Source of the DNA: PHAA01 sp963665865
GTDB taxonomy: Bacteria > Bacillota > Syntrophomonadia > Syntrophomonadales > Syntrophomonadaceae
DNA: 64,000 nt
Direction of reading: 5' to 3'
Assembly (NCBI GenBank): GCA_963665865.2
Contig: CAXXWF010000001.1
Location: forward strand, 2,604,001-2,668,000
Under the pieces are notes generated by a model. That model was not told the origin of the DNA. It saw only the letters and a program-made list of their open reading frames with translations, and ran no database searches. Position numbers and translations under genes: made by a program. Of this stretch, positions 9,518 through 18,113 are shown in pieces. The number at the start of each line of letters is the position of its first letter. Position 1 is the stretch's first letter.

Positions 9518-9784
9518 TTATTTGATGAACCTGCCCATTACTTTTACTATTTCCTCAAAATTCTGGTCATGGTCACCTTGCTGGAGTGATCGGGCTATAC
9601 ATTCCTGAGCATGGTTTTCAAACATTATAATTCCAGCATGATGGACAGCCGATTTAATAGCTGCTATTTGATTTAATATTTCACCGCAATCTGCTTCTTC
9701 TTCGATCATGCGCTGCACTCCTCTGACCTGTCCCTCAATGCGCCTCAGTCTGGCTATAACTTTTTTACGTACCTCAGTCTGCAT
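9518..9784 (-). CDS. csoR: CsoR/FrmR family metal- or sulfur-sensing repressor
   Basis: An 88-residue all-helical repressor. Cys33, His58 and Cys62 match the spacing of the Cys-His-Cys Cu(I) triad of CsoR (36, 61, 65 in the Mycobacterium protein). Persulfide sensors (CstR) share the two cysteines, so copper versus sulfur sensing is not proven. It heads a unit with trxA and has a promoter and operator upstream. No copper ATPase or rhodanese gene is adjacent, which is unusual for the family. Confidence 0.9.
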   Translation of the reverse strand: MQTEVRKKVIARLRRIEGQVRGVQRMIEEEADCGEILNQIAAIKSAVHHAGIIMFENHAQECIARSLQQGDHDQNFEEIVKVMGRFIK

Positions 9785-9798
9785 TCGCTTACCCCTTT

Positions 9799-9855
9799 AT
9801 ACCCCCCGCGGGTATCATTACCTAAATTATAGATTATCTGTTTGATGTTTGTCAA
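9799..9855 (-). promoter_or_regulatory. Promoter and CsoR-type operator of csoR-trxA
   Basis: Read on the minus strand, TTGACA (9850-9855) and TATAAT (9826-9831) are separated by 18 bases. Just after the expected start of transcription lies ATACCC-N5-GGGTAT (9799-9815), a G/C-tract inverted repeat of the type bound by CsoR proteins. The arrangement suggests autorepression. Confidence 0.75.
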
Positions 9856-9975
9856 ACAAATATGTTATGCAAATTATTAATTCAACTGCTTGGTGGAAAC
9901 AATTGAAGGACTAGTAAAATAGGGAGCAGTTTTCTTAAACCGCCCCCTCGTTATCCTAAATAATAAAGCTGATGA

Positions 9976-10083
9976 TTATTTCCAAATCGCTAGATAAATA
10001 CCGATTCCTATCCCCATGGCAATTGCCAGCCATATGACCGTCCTTATCATTTCGCCTTTTACCTGTTTGGTCAATTCCTCCAT
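9976..10083 (-). CDS. 35-residue single-pass membrane peptide
   Basis: A short frame beginning MEELTKQVKGEMIRT followed by a hydrophobic helix rich in Ile, Ala and Gly (about residues 16-33) and ending AIWK. The ATG lies behind an AAAGGGGA site. It is minus-strand like its neighbours but separated from yfcE by about 150 bp. Function unknown. Confidence 0.6.
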   Translation of the reverse strand: MEELTKQVKGEMIRTVIWLAIAMGIGIGIYLAIWK

Positions 10084-10237
10084 TAGAAGTTTCCCCTTTC
10101 TAAGCTAATTTATCTACAGTTAAAATTGTTATTTTTCTTGAGGCATAAGTTCATATACTTACGTCTGATATATTATATTATAATTCAACAACTGCAAACA
10201 ATATCCTCCTAAAATAATTAAAACGATTTATGGTAAT

Positions 10238-10723
10238 TTATTGGTCAGACTGCATTATGTTCATAATGCGTGCTTTTAAGCCATTCTCATCAATTTCAAT
10301 AAGGGCAAAACTTCCGTAACCTGGTAAGCGGGGTCTGACCGGGCTGCCGGGGTTTATCATCCATAATCCGCCCGTCTTTTCACAATAAGGACTATGGGTA
10401 TGGCCAAACACAACGGCATCCACATCCATCTCCCGGGCCCGGTAATATAAACGATTAAGGTCCCTTTTCACTCCGTACTGGTGCCCGTGAACCAATAATA
10501 TATCCTGATTCAAGAATGTTATCAATTCTTCTTGCTTGGCCCGGTGGGTAACATCGCAGTTGCCTGCCACAATATGGGCGGGTATCTTAAGTTTTCGGGC
10601 AATAATCTGCCCATCCTGATAATAATCACCTGCAAACAGCAGATGATCGAGCTTTAGTTTGGATAGTTCATTAATAATTAAATCAGTATTTCCATGGGTG
10701 TCTGCCACCGCAGCAATAATCAA
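10238..10723 (-). CDS. YfcE/MJ0936 family metallophosphoesterase
   Basis: A 161-residue calcineurin-like phosphodiesterase. The metal-binding motifs are visible in order: ADTHG (9-11 region), FAGDY, GNCD, VHGH and GHTH. Bacillus YsnB is the equivalent and sits in the same order after rph and rdgB. The physiological substrate is unknown. It starts 2 bp after the rdgB stop. Confidence 0.92.
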   Translation of the reverse strand: MIIAAVADTHGNTDLIINELSKLKLDHLLFAGDYYQDGQIIARKLKIPAHIVAGNCDVTHRAKQEELITFLNQDILLVHGHQYGVKRDLNRLYYRAREMDVDAVVFGHTHSPYCEKTGGLWMINPGSPVRPRLPGYGSFALIEIDENGLKARIMNIMQSDQ

Positions 10724-10725
10724 TC

Positions 10726-11334
10726 CTAACCCTCCATATCTAAAACTATCTGCAAAAGATATTGGGCCTCCTGTAGAGCTCGGCCGCGATGACTAATCCT
10801 GTTTTTCTCATCATCGCCCAGCTCAGCGAAAGTTTTCTGAAAACCTTCCGGTATAAACAGAGGATCGTAACCGAAACCACCCTCTCCTCGGCCAAATGTC
10901 TCAATTCTACCTTCACAGACTCCCTGCACCGTTCTCACGAGACCATCAGGAGCAGCTACGGCAATCACGCAAATAAACCGGGCAGTTCTCTGCTCCTGTG
11001 CAATCCCTTTCATCATATCCAAAAGCTTGCGGTTATTATCGCTATCATCGGCATCTAACCCGGCAAAACGAGCGGAATACACACCTGGCGCTCCACCCAG
11101 AGCATCAACCACCAATCCAGAATCATCCGCCAAGGTAATGCAGCCGCTTAATTGCGCAATAACCCGGGCCTTCTTTATTGCATTTTCTACGAAGGTAGTA
11201 CCGTCTTCTTCTATCTCCGGCATTCCTTCGAAATCATCCAGGGTCAACAATTTTACATCCCAGGTGCTCAGAATAGATTGCAGCTCTTTTTTCTTCTTAT
11301 TGTTTCTAGTTGCTATCAATAAATTCTGAGTCAT
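10726..11334 (-). CDS. rdgB: XTP/dITP diphosphatase (RdgB/HAM1)
   Basis: A 202-residue nucleotide-pool sanitising enzyme that hydrolyses dITP, XTP and ITP to the monophosphates. It has the N-terminal ATRNNKKKKEL substrate loop, LADDSGLVVDALGGAPGVYSAR, and FGYDPLFIPEG with the closing SHRGRAL motif. It overlaps the 3' end of rph by 29 bp, so the two are coupled. Confidence 0.96.
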   Translation of the reverse strand: MTQNLLIATRNNKKKKELQSILSTWDVKLLTLDDFEGMPEIEEDGTTFVENAIKKARVIAQLSGCITLADDSGLVVDALGGAPGVYSARFAGLDADDSDNNRKLLDMMKGIAQEQRTARFICVIAVAAPDGLVRTVQGVCEGRIETFGRGEGGFGYDPLFIPEGFQKTFAELGDDEKNRISHRGRALQEAQYLLQIVLDMEG

Positions 11335-12061
11335 TATTTATTCCCTTTCCAATAATATTCGCCTGTAAAGCAAATATCTCCCTGATACCTTTTCCGGCCA
11401 GGGTTAACAATTCATCCAGCTTCGTGCGGCTAAAAGGAGTCCCCTCTGCAGTTCCCTGAACCTCCACGAAATCTCCTTTGCCGGTCATCACCACATTCAT
11501 ATCCACATCTGCCCGAGAATCTTCAATATACTCAAGATCCAATACTACTTCGCCATCTACTATCCCCACGCTGGTAGCAGCCACATAATCAATTATAGGC
11601 AATTTTGAAATAATTCCTTCGGCCTGCAGCTTCATCAGTGCCAAACATAGGGCCACGTAGGCCCCACTGATCGAGGCTGTCCTGGTACCCCCATCTGCCT
11701 GCAAAACATCGCAGTCTATCCAAATCGTTCTTTCCCCTAATGCTTTCAGATCTACAACCGCTCGTAATGATCTCCCGATCAAGCGCTGGATTTCTGAGGT
11801 TCGGCCCGTAATCTTCCCCTTGCTGGCCTCTCGCTGGGTTCTGGTTTCCGTGGAAGCCGGCAGGAGCGAATATTCGGCGGTGACCCAACCTGAGCCAGTT
11901 CCCTTCAGAAAATGCGGTACCTTCTGCTCAATCATGGCTGAGCATAATACCATTGTATCCCCAGCCTGTACCAACACCGATCCATCTGGGTTCTTGGTAA
12001 ACCCAGGGGTAAGCCGCACCGGTCGCATTTCATCATTTTGTCTGTTATTCGGTCTCGTCAT
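11306..12061 (-). CDS. rph: Ribonuclease PH
   Basis: A 251-residue phosphorolytic exoribonuclease that trims tRNA 3' ends. I chose the ATG at 12059-12061 because AAGGAGGG lies just before it, and the product then begins MTRPNNRQND. Characteristic segments are GSVLVQAGDT, TEYSLLP-type AEYSLLPAST, the phosphate-binding RTSEIQRLIGRSLRAV and DCDVLQADGGTRTASI. It is the first of the rph-rdgB-yfcE unit, following the fumarase genes. Confidence 0.96.
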   Translation of the reverse strand: MTRPNNRQNDEMRPVRLTPGFTKNPDGSVLVQAGDTMVLCSAMIEQKVPHFLKGTGSGWVTAEYSLLPASTETRTQREASKGKITGRTSEIQRLIGRSLRAVVDLKALGERTIWIDCDVLQADGGTRTASISGAYVALCLALMKLQAEGIISKLPIIDYVAATSVGIVDGEVVLDLEYIEDSRADVDMNVVMTGKGDFVEVQGTAEGTPFSRTKLDELLTLAGKGIREIFALQANIIGKGINNDSEFIDSN

Positions 12062-12080
12062 ATTACCCTCCTTATATGTA

Positions 12081-12605
12081 TTATCTGGCGTATATATCAT
12101 TGCCCCAGGCGTCGATGGCCACTATGCACGGGAAATCTTTGACTTCTAATTTCCGAAGAGCTTCGGGGCCTAAATCAGGATAAGCCACTATTTCAGATGC
12201 CACTATTTTTTGGGCTAGATAAGCCCCTGCTCCGCCCACCGCCGCCAGGTAAACCGCGCCATGTTCTTGCATAGACTTGATAACTGTTTGGTTACGGGAG
12301 CCTTTGCCGATCATTACCCTAAGTCCTCGTGCGATGAGCAAAGGAGCGTAAGCATCCATACGTCCCGATGTAGTAGGCCCGGCAGATCCTATCACTCGCC
12401 CCGGAGGTGCAGGACATGGTCCCACATAGTAAATAATTTGACCGGTGGGCTCAAAGGGCAATTCTTCTCCTGCCAGGATAGCCTGCACCATTCTTTTATG
12501 AGCGGCGTCGCGAGCTGCATAGATAACCCCTTCGACCAATACTTCTTCACCCATTTTCAATTCCATTATATCTTCCCTGCTCAGAGGTGCTTTTATTATC
12601 TTCAC
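12081..12605 (-). CDS. Fe-S hydro-lyase (class I fumarase) beta subunit
   Basis: A 174-residue protein matching the C-terminal subunit of two-subunit Fe-S fumarases/tartrate dehydratases: YVGPCPAPPGRVIGSAGPTTSGRMD and MIGKGSRNQ are diagnostic substrate and swivel-domain motifs. With the alpha subunit it interconverts fumarate and malate. The family also includes tartrate dehydratase, but fumarase is the likeliest role. It is 71 bp downstream of the alpha gene. Confidence 0.92.
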   Translation of the reverse strand: MKIIKAPLSREDIMELKMGEEVLVEGVIYAARDAAHKRMVQAILAGEELPFEPTGQIIYYVGPCPAPPGRVIGSAGPTTSGRMDAYAPLLIARGLRVMIGKGSRNQTVIKSMQEHGAVYLAAVGGAGAYLAQKIVASEIVAYPDLGPEALRKLEVKDFPCIVAIDAWGNDIYAR

Positions 12606-12676
12606 CGTTATTCTCCTTCCTACTACACCGCTGCCGGTTTTAAAGCAAAAGTTAGAAAGTTAGATGCTTGGCACCA

Positions 12677-13519
12677 CTATAATTCTACAACAATTCGGCG
12701 GGTAGAATGGCATCCCAGATTTACAGCCACCGGAAGACACGCAATATGGGTGGGATAAGTCTCAATGTGTACGGCCAGGGCGGTTGTGTTCCCCCCCAGT
12801 CCCTGCACTCCAATCCCTAACTCATTTATCTTCTGCAGCATTTCCGCTTCCAATTCCGCTAGTTCAGGTCTGGGGTTGGGCATGCCTACTTGTCTGAGCA
12901 ATGCATGCTTGGCCAGCAGGGCTGCTTTTTCCATATTGCCTCCCACGCCTACTCCGACTATGATCGGCGGACATGGATTCCCTGCTGCTTCCTTGACCAC
13001 TTTGATAATAAAATCCTTTACACCCTCTATCCCAGCCGACGGTGTCAGCATGATCAGCTGCCCCATATTTTCACTGCCCGCTCCCTTGGGCAGCAGCGTG
13101 ATTCGCAGAGCTTCTCCGGCAACCAGGTGTATATGTATGATAGCCGGGGTGTTATCCCCGGTGTTAGTCCTAGCAAAAGGATCATTAACTACCGATTTTC
13201 TCAAATAACCTTGTTGGTAACCAACGCGGATGCCCTGGTTAATTGCCGCTTCGAGTCCTCCACCAGTCACATGGACATCTTGTCCCAACTCGACATGGGC
13301 AACTACCATACCCGTATCCTGACACAAGGCCATTTTCTCTTGAACTGCAATTTGGGCATTCTCCAATATGATATCCAGAAAATGAGTTGCAGATGGGGAA
13401 GTCTCTTTTAACCTTGCCATCTGCAATGCCGCCCTAACATCCTCCGGCAATCTGGTATTGGCTTCAATTACTGCCGTTCCCACTACCTTGCTAATCTCTT
13501 CAGCATTTATCTCCCGCAT
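12677..13519 (-). CDS. Fe-S hydro-lyase (class I fumarase) alpha subunit
   Basis: A 280-residue N-terminal subunit of a two-part, oxygen-sensitive [4Fe-4S] fumarase. CQDTGM, GVGVGGNMEKAALLAKHALLR and GLGGNTTALAVHIETYPTHIACLPVAVN carry the conserved cysteines and substrate-binding residues. I chose the ATG at 13517-13519 (product begins MREINAEEI) behind a GGGAGGT site. It overlaps the end of the activase gene by 20 bp. Confidence 0.93.
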   Translation of the reverse strand: MREINAEEISKVVGTAVIEANTRLPEDVRAALQMARLKETSPSATHFLDIILENAQIAVQEKMALCQDTGMVVAHVELGQDVHVTGGGLEAAINQGIRVGYQQGYLRKSVVNDPFARTNTGDNTPAIIHIHLVAGEALRITLLPKGAGSENMGQLIMLTPSAGIEGVKDFIIKVVKEAAGNPCPPIIVGVGVGGNMEKAALLAKHALLRQVGMPNPRPELAELEAEMLQKINELGIGVQGLGGNTTALAVHIETYPTHIACLPVAVNLGCHSTRRIVVEL

Positions 13520-14288
13520 GAGTACCTCCCGTAATCTTTTCTTGCCCATACCGGCAACATCCGATGGCTCCATTAAACTGAGGCTGTTCCAAGCGTAAAA
13601 TAGTGCGTCCGGTCTCCTCCGCAATTATTTTTGCCAGGGCTCCATTTTTTGCTACCCCACCGGCTAAGACGATTATATCACTGGTTAACTTATTCAGCAT
13701 ACTGGCACAACGTCGATAAAGCGTATAATTGACTCCTGCCGCTAGGCTGCCTAACGTACATCCTTCAACTATTTTTCCAATAATCTCGGTTTCTCCAAAG
13801 ATCGCACAGGTGGAATTAAGCTCCACTGGAGCTTCACTATAGGAAGAAAGCTCGTCCACCGTTAAGTCCAAAATAGCTGCCATATTCTCCAAATATCTGC
13901 CGGAACTGGCTGCACAGCGATCATTAGTTAAAAAATCAACCATGCGTCCTGCCCTGACCTTGACCACTTTCGTATCTTGACCGCCAATATCGAGAAGGGT
14001 AAAATCATTCAGCCCGGTCTGATAGATTGCCCCTTGTACATGGGCATGCATTTCAGGCAGATGCAAGGCACCCTCCACCTGAACCGTTATCTTCCCATAA
14101 CCGGTCGCCACTAGACTATCTTGGCTGTCAAAACCCAGTTCAAGCAGATTAATCTTCAGTTTTCCGGTGCCCTGAGTCCCATAACGACGATAAAAAGCTA
14201 TGGTATCGTACATTCTGGATTCCGTTATCTCATCGCTATTCATCTGCACTATCTTGACGCTTCTTGATCCCAGATCCAGTCCTATCAA
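13500..14288 (-). CDS. CoA-substrate-specific dehydratase activase (HgdC/BcrA-D ATPase family)
   Basis: A 262-residue ASKHA ATPase. GLDLGSRSVKIV is the first phosphate loop, LLDIGGQDTKVV the second and VLAGGVAKN the adenosine motif. The cysteines in NDRCAASSGR and NSTCAIFGETE are those that bridge a [4Fe-4S] cluster between the two monomers. Such activases inject electrons into 2-hydroxyacyl-CoA dehydratases, benzoyl-CoA reductases or double-cubane proteins. Start is TTG at 14286-14288 with GGTGAGG upstream. Its partner is most likely the adjacent gene. Confidence 0.9.
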   Translation of the reverse strand: MIGLDLGSRSVKIVQMNSDEITESRMYDTIAFYRRYGTQGTGKLKINLLELGFDSQDSLVATGYGKITVQVEGALHLPEMHAHVQGAIYQTGLNDFTLLDIGGQDTKVVKVRAGRMVDFLTNDRCAASSGRYLENMAAILDLTVDELSSYSEAPVELNSTCAIFGETEIIGKIVEGCTLGSLAAGVNYTLYRRCASMLNKLTSDIIVLAGGVAKNGALAKIIAEETGRTILRLEQPQFNGAIGCCRYGQEKITGGTHAGDKC

Positions 14289-14302
14289 TGTTCCTCACCC
14301 TG

Positions 14303-15277
14303 CTATCTCAACATACTTACAAATGCTTCCAACCTCATCCGGGAGCGGGCATCCACCTTGCCCGGCTGGTCTCCTTCCAAAGTTATAAAAGGCAGGTCAA
14401 GCTTTTGCCTATATATCATATCTTCTATCTGCCTAAAACAAAAAGTCTGGGTATAGTGAATAAGGCCATCTACCTTACGCTGTGCCAGCTGCTGCTGTAT
14501 ATCTTCCAGGCGGGCAAATGCACCATAAGGATAGGTATACAAACTGTATTGCTCTACAATGTCGTTGGTAGCAAAGGGCATTGAAAATTGACGCTGGACC
14601 TCATTGAATACGACCCTTGCTCCCATTGTTTCCAGGACATCATACAAATCAATGAAAATAGGCGGCACTCCAATATATGCCAATCTCACCTCATCCTGGA
14701 ATGGTTGCCTGGTTCTGGCCTGGCTGATAAAACCCGCTAATTCCTGCTCATATTGCCGTGGATTGCCATTAAAGTCGCTGGAGGATACCAGATAATAATG
14801 GTTTTCCCCTCCGCTCACCAAATCATCTCGCCAGGTCATAAGGTCAATTTCCCGGCACAGACCCCGGATCCTATCCAGATCGCTTTTGACCTGATGCACA
14901 CTTTCCCAGTTAACCTGGAATAATTTCATGAGCTTGTCCATTTGTCCCCGCAAGCTGTCCTTGTCGCGGTCAAATGGATAGGCAAAAGGGATTATATTCA
15001 TATTCTGCAGCTGCAGGGTTTCCATTAAGGCCTGGGTATTGCTGCAATCCCCCTGCATTACCGCTATCACCGCCTCCAGGTCGTTTTCCAATGCGACTGC
15101 ATAGAGTCCCTTGATCCAACCACAGGTAGTACGAGGATACCCGGCATCTTCGGCGATATCCACGAGCTGACGTGCCTGCTCAGATGTAATAAATATATTG
15201 TTTAGGTCCACGGGTACCTTGCCGGCAGCTAGTATAATCTCTACCGGGATACTGGTAGTAAAACCGATTTTATTCAT
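14303..15277 (-). CDS. 2-hydroxyacyl-CoA dehydratase subunit D / double-cubane protein family
   Basis: A 324-residue protein of the HgdB/FldC/BcrC type. It begins IGFTTSIPVEIILAAG, and cysteines in RTTCGWIK, QGDCSNTQAL and TQTFCFRQ are placed like Fe-S ligands of this family. Only one such subunit is present, whereas dehydratases have two, so a homodimeric double-cubane-cluster type is possible. The substrate is unknown. It is directly upstream of the activase and downstream of murI. Confidence 0.8.
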   Translation of the reverse strand: MNKIGFTTSIPVEIILAAGKVPVDLNNIFITSEQARQLVDIAEDAGYPRTTCGWIKGLYAVALENDLEAVIAVMQGDCSNTQALMETLQLQNMNIIPFAYPFDRDKDSLRGQMDKLMKLFQVNWESVHQVKSDLDRIRGLCREIDLMTWRDDLVSGGENHYYLVSSSDFNGNPRQYEQELAGFISQARTRQPFQDEVRLAYIGVPPIFIDLYDVLETMGARVVFNEVQRQFSMPFATNDIVEQYSLYTYPYGAFARLEDIQQQLAQRKVDGLIHYTQTFCFRQIEDMIYRQKLDLPFITLEGDQPGKVDARSRMRLEAFVSMLR

Positions 15278-15299
15278 GGTTTCTTCCTTTAGCTAGATT

Positions 15300-16100
15300 T
15301 CAGTCCAGCTTAATTTTTTCTACCTTGGCAATAACATCCCCCAAAAGCAATTTGCCCACCCTATAAAAGGATTCCGCATTACCACTGACATAGAACTCTC
15401 TACCTCCGGTCACTTGACTGTCTTTTAAAAGGGCCCTGCTCTCCAGGATTCCAATCAGCTGTTCAATAGTTTCAGCCGCCGGATCTACCAGGGTTACTCC
15501 ATCTCCAGCAATATCGCTGATTACTGGGGCTAGAAATGGATAATGGGTACACCCCATAACCAGAGTATCAATTTTTTGCTGTAAAAGGGGAATAATATAT
15601 TCTCCCACTGCCTGGCGAATCTCTGGTCCGTCAAACATCCCCGCTTCTACCATCGGTACAAATCGCGCACAGGCAGCCGAAAATATCTCAAGCGCTGGTT
15701 CTATCGCGGTTATATTAGCAGCGTAGGAACCACTATTTACGGTCGCTTGCGTAGCAATAACGCCGATCTTACCATTCCTGGTAACCCGTGTCGCAGCCCG
15801 GGCACCTGGTTTAACCACTCCCAACAAAGGTACCGGACAGGTCTTCTCTATTTCCGGTACAGTTACTGATGAACTGGTTCCGCAGGCCACAACAATAGTT
15901 TTCACCTCACGGCTGAGCAAAAAAGCAATAATATTATGGGTATACTTAAACAACTCTGCCCGGCTTTTACTTCCATAGGGCACGTTAGCGGTGTCCCCAT
16001 AATATATAAAACTTTCACCAGGCAGCCGGTCTATCAATGATTTGACAACAGTCAGTCCTCCTACCCCGGAGTCAAAAATACCAATGGGCCTACTTTTCAA
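15300..16100 (-). CDS. murI: Glutamate racemase
   Basis: A 266-residue cofactor-independent racemase supplying D-glutamate for peptidoglycan. The paired catalytic cysteines lie in VVACGTSS (near residue 74) and VMGCTHYPFL (near 185), with GIFDSGVGGLTVV at the N-terminus. Start is TTG at 16098-16100 with GAGGTG upstream. It neighbours gerM, as racE does in Bacillus. Confidence 0.96.
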   Translation of the reverse strand: MKSRPIGIFDSGVGGLTVVKSLIDRLPGESFIYYGDTANVPYGSKSRAELFKYTHNIIAFLLSREVKTIVVACGTSSSVTVPEIEKTCPVPLLGVVKPGARAATRVTRNGKIGVIATQATVNSGSYAANITAIEPALEIFSAACARFVPMVEAGMFDGPEIRQAVGEYIIPLLQQKIDTLVMGCTHYPFLAPVISDIAGDGVTLVDPAAETIEQLIGILESRALLKDSQVTGGREFYVSGNAESFYRVGKLLLGDVIAKVEKIKLD

Positions 16101-16204
16101 AATCTAACACCTCGATATAATAATTCCTATCTTAAAGGTAAATGTAACAGACATTTAACAATTCAATAAATACTGTATCACTTTTGCCCTTCATATTCCA
16201 GTAG

Positions 16205-16258
16205 TGTGAACGGTTCACAAAATAAGGAGATAGTACGTTCACCATACTTCTCCTTATT
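16205..16258. terminator. Hairpin pair between gerM and murI
   Basis: A perfect 7-bp palindrome TGTGAAC-G-GTTCACA (16205-16219) adjoins a longer hairpin with arms AATAAGGAGA (16221-16230) and TCTCCTTATT (16249-16258). The longer one could terminate gerM on the minus strand; the short palindrome could be an operator for murI. Confidence 0.5.
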
Positions 16259-16305
16259 AATCATTTATGAATGTTTACCTTCTCCAAGCATCGTCCAACC
16301 TTTAA

Positions 16306-16905
16306 CTAAGGAGTATGGACAGTCTGGACCGGCTTAGCAATATCTACTGTCCCTCCCAGAGTATTCACCTTCTCACCATTGATCAAAAAGCTAACCTCTT
16401 TTATGCTGGGAAACTGCCCTAGAGTGTTGGCAATCGCTTGAATCATCAGGCTGCCCTGTTCTTTGCCGCTAACCTTGTTGGCTTCGCCGCTCAGATCAAC
16501 GATACAAATCCCTTCCGGTTTTACATTTATATCCAATAATTTAGTACCGGCGGGGAATACTGTTTGATGGTCTGTAGCAGACGGACCTTTAATGAGTTCC
16601 TGCATGGTCTCACGGGCAATACCTTGTACCTTAGCTATACTGCGTTCCTCAGTCACCAGTTTATGCTGTTTGGAATCGATAAAATAGAGCTTCACACTAA
16701 TCTTTTCGGTAGTCGCTGGAGACTCATTGGCAGGTGTTATGTCAGACTGGTTATTATTCTGAGCGCTTTTATCAGTGCTGGTTGGTATTTTCAACATATC
16801 CTTCCAGCTATTAATCTTACTGTCATCTACTTTGGAACACCCACCGCTCAGGAGACAAACTGCCAAAAGCATCCCTGCCAGTACCATCACAAATTTTTTG
16901 GTCAT
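16306..16905 (-). CDS. gerM: GerMN-domain lipoprotein (GerM-like)
   Basis: A 199-residue secreted lipoprotein: a signal peptide ending LLSGGC (lipobox Cys23), a low-complexity linker rich in Asn/Ser/Thr, then one GerMN domain (about 70-190) with KLYFIDSKQHKLVTEER and GLSGEANKV-like elements. Bacillus GerM has two GerMN domains and links engulfment complex and cell wall during sporulation; this shorter one may do a related job. It has a GGGAGG site before the ATG. Confidence 0.85.
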   Translation of the reverse strand: MTKKFVMVLAGMLLAVCLLSGGCSKVDDSKINSWKDMLKIPTSTDKSAQNNNQSDITPANESPATTEKISVKLYFIDSKQHKLVTEERSIAKVQGIARETMQELIKGPSATDHQTVFPAGTKLLDINVKPEGICIVDLSGEANKVSGKEQGSLMIQAIANTLGQFPSIKEVSFLINGEKVNTLGGTVDIAKPVQTVHTP

Positions 16906-17030
16906 AATTTCAATCCTCCCCTATAACTTCCTAATAATAATACGAGAACAGCTAATAATTTATGACTCAAATTGACGCTTTTCAATTGAACCCATATTTG
17001 TTAATCTTACAGGCAGAGGAGTGATCAAAA

Positions 17031-17906
17031 ATGCGTTACGAAGGAAATATATATCGCCCCCCCAGCGAGGCACACAGTCTGCTCATTCAAGCCACTATCG
17101 GCTGCCCGCATAATAAATGTACCTTTTGTTCAATGTACAAAGGTTCACGTTTTAAAATCAGACCTGTGAATGATATTAAGGAGGATATTAAGGCCGCACG
17201 TGATTATTACGGTGCATATATCGAATCTATCTTTTTTCCTGATGGCAATACTATAATAATGAAAACCGATCAATTGGTTGAAATATTCCAATATGCGCAC
17301 GAAGTATTTCCTGATCTGCAGCGGATTACTATCTATGGCTCGGCTCGCTTTGTAAGCAAGAAAACCCAGGCGGATCTGATACGACTTAAAGAGGCAGGTT
17401 TGAGCCGAATCCATATGGGCATGGAGAGCGGAGATGATATTACCCTGCAAAATATTCAAAAAGGCACAAGTTCGGCCGAAATCATTGAAGCCGGCTTGAA
17501 GCTGAAAAATGCAGGTATTCAGACCAGTGAATACTATCTGGTAGGTATAGCCGGTCGGGCCAGGTGGAGAGAACATGCGGAAAACAGTGCCCGGGTACTA
17601 AGTGCCTTTAGCCCTGATTTCATCAGATTAAGGACCTTTGCCCCGGAGCCTGACACCCCTATTTTGGCGGAAATTCAGGCCGGGACGTTTCAATATCTGA
17701 GCCCTCATGAAGCTTTAAGGGAAATCCGGGTCTTAATAGAAAATCTCCATTGCGACAATAGCATGGTATTAAGCGATCACATTACCAACTATTGGAACAT
17801 AAACGGACTTATACCCAGGGATCGTGACAAAATGCTGGCTGAAATTGATAAAGCCCTGCAAATTGACGAGTCTCTTTTTCCAGTACCTGATTTACATCAT
17901 CGCTAA
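17031..17906 (+). CDS. Radical SAM protein
   Basis: A 291-residue radical SAM enzyme. The cluster motif is CPHNKCTFC (near residues 25-33), a CX4CX2C variant of the canonical CX3CX2C. FFPDGN and GMESGDD match SAM-contact strands of Elp3/HemN-like proteins. The substrate is unknown. GGAGTGA lies just upstream of the ATG. The gene stands alone, divergent from gerM. Confidence 0.85.
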   Translation: MRYEGNIYRPPSEAHSLLIQATIGCPHNKCTFCSMYKGSRFKIRPVNDIKEDIKAARDYYGAYIESIFFPDGNTIIMKTDQLVEIFQYAHEVFPDLQRITIYGSARFVSKKTQADLIRLKEAGLSRIHMGMESGDDITLQNIQKGTSSAEIIEAGLKLKNAGIQTSEYYLVGIAGRARWREHAENSARVLSAFSPDFIRLRTFAPEPDTPILAEIQAGTFQYLSPHEALREIRVLIENLHCDNSMVLSDHITNYWNINGLIPRDRDKMLAEIDKALQIDESLFPVPDLHHR

Positions 17907-17939
17907 GATGGGACAAGGGACCTGTCCCCCTGTCCCATC
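17907..17939. repeat. Short GGGAC-family palindrome
   Basis: GATGGGACAAGGGAC (17907-17921) pairs with GTCCCCCTGTCCCATC (17924-17939) with a minimal loop. It is a shorter relative of the 7507 and 9042 elements and begins at the stop codon of the radical SAM gene. Confidence 0.8.
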
Positions 17940-17958
17940 CAAACAAAAAGGCAGAAAA

Positions 17959-18106
17959 CCAGGAAGCCTTTCTATGGTCTGAAAGGCTTCCTGGCTTGAA
18001 CCTAAATCCTGTGGTAAATATATATGATGGGAGAGATCATATATCGTATTAAGTAGGATTGAGTTGATTATGTGCGGCGGGGCTTTATAAAAGCTTCGCC
18101 GTTTTT
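17959..18106 (+). terminator. Two terminator-like hairpins after the radical SAM gene
   Basis: A perfect 14-bp hairpin (17959-17972 with 17981-17994) is followed by a G/C-rich hairpin at 18074-18101 ending in a TTTTT run (18102-18106). The second is a good intrinsic terminator for plus-strand transcription and lies just past the convergent alcohol dehydrogenase. Confidence 0.75.
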
Positions 18107-18113
18107 ACATAAA

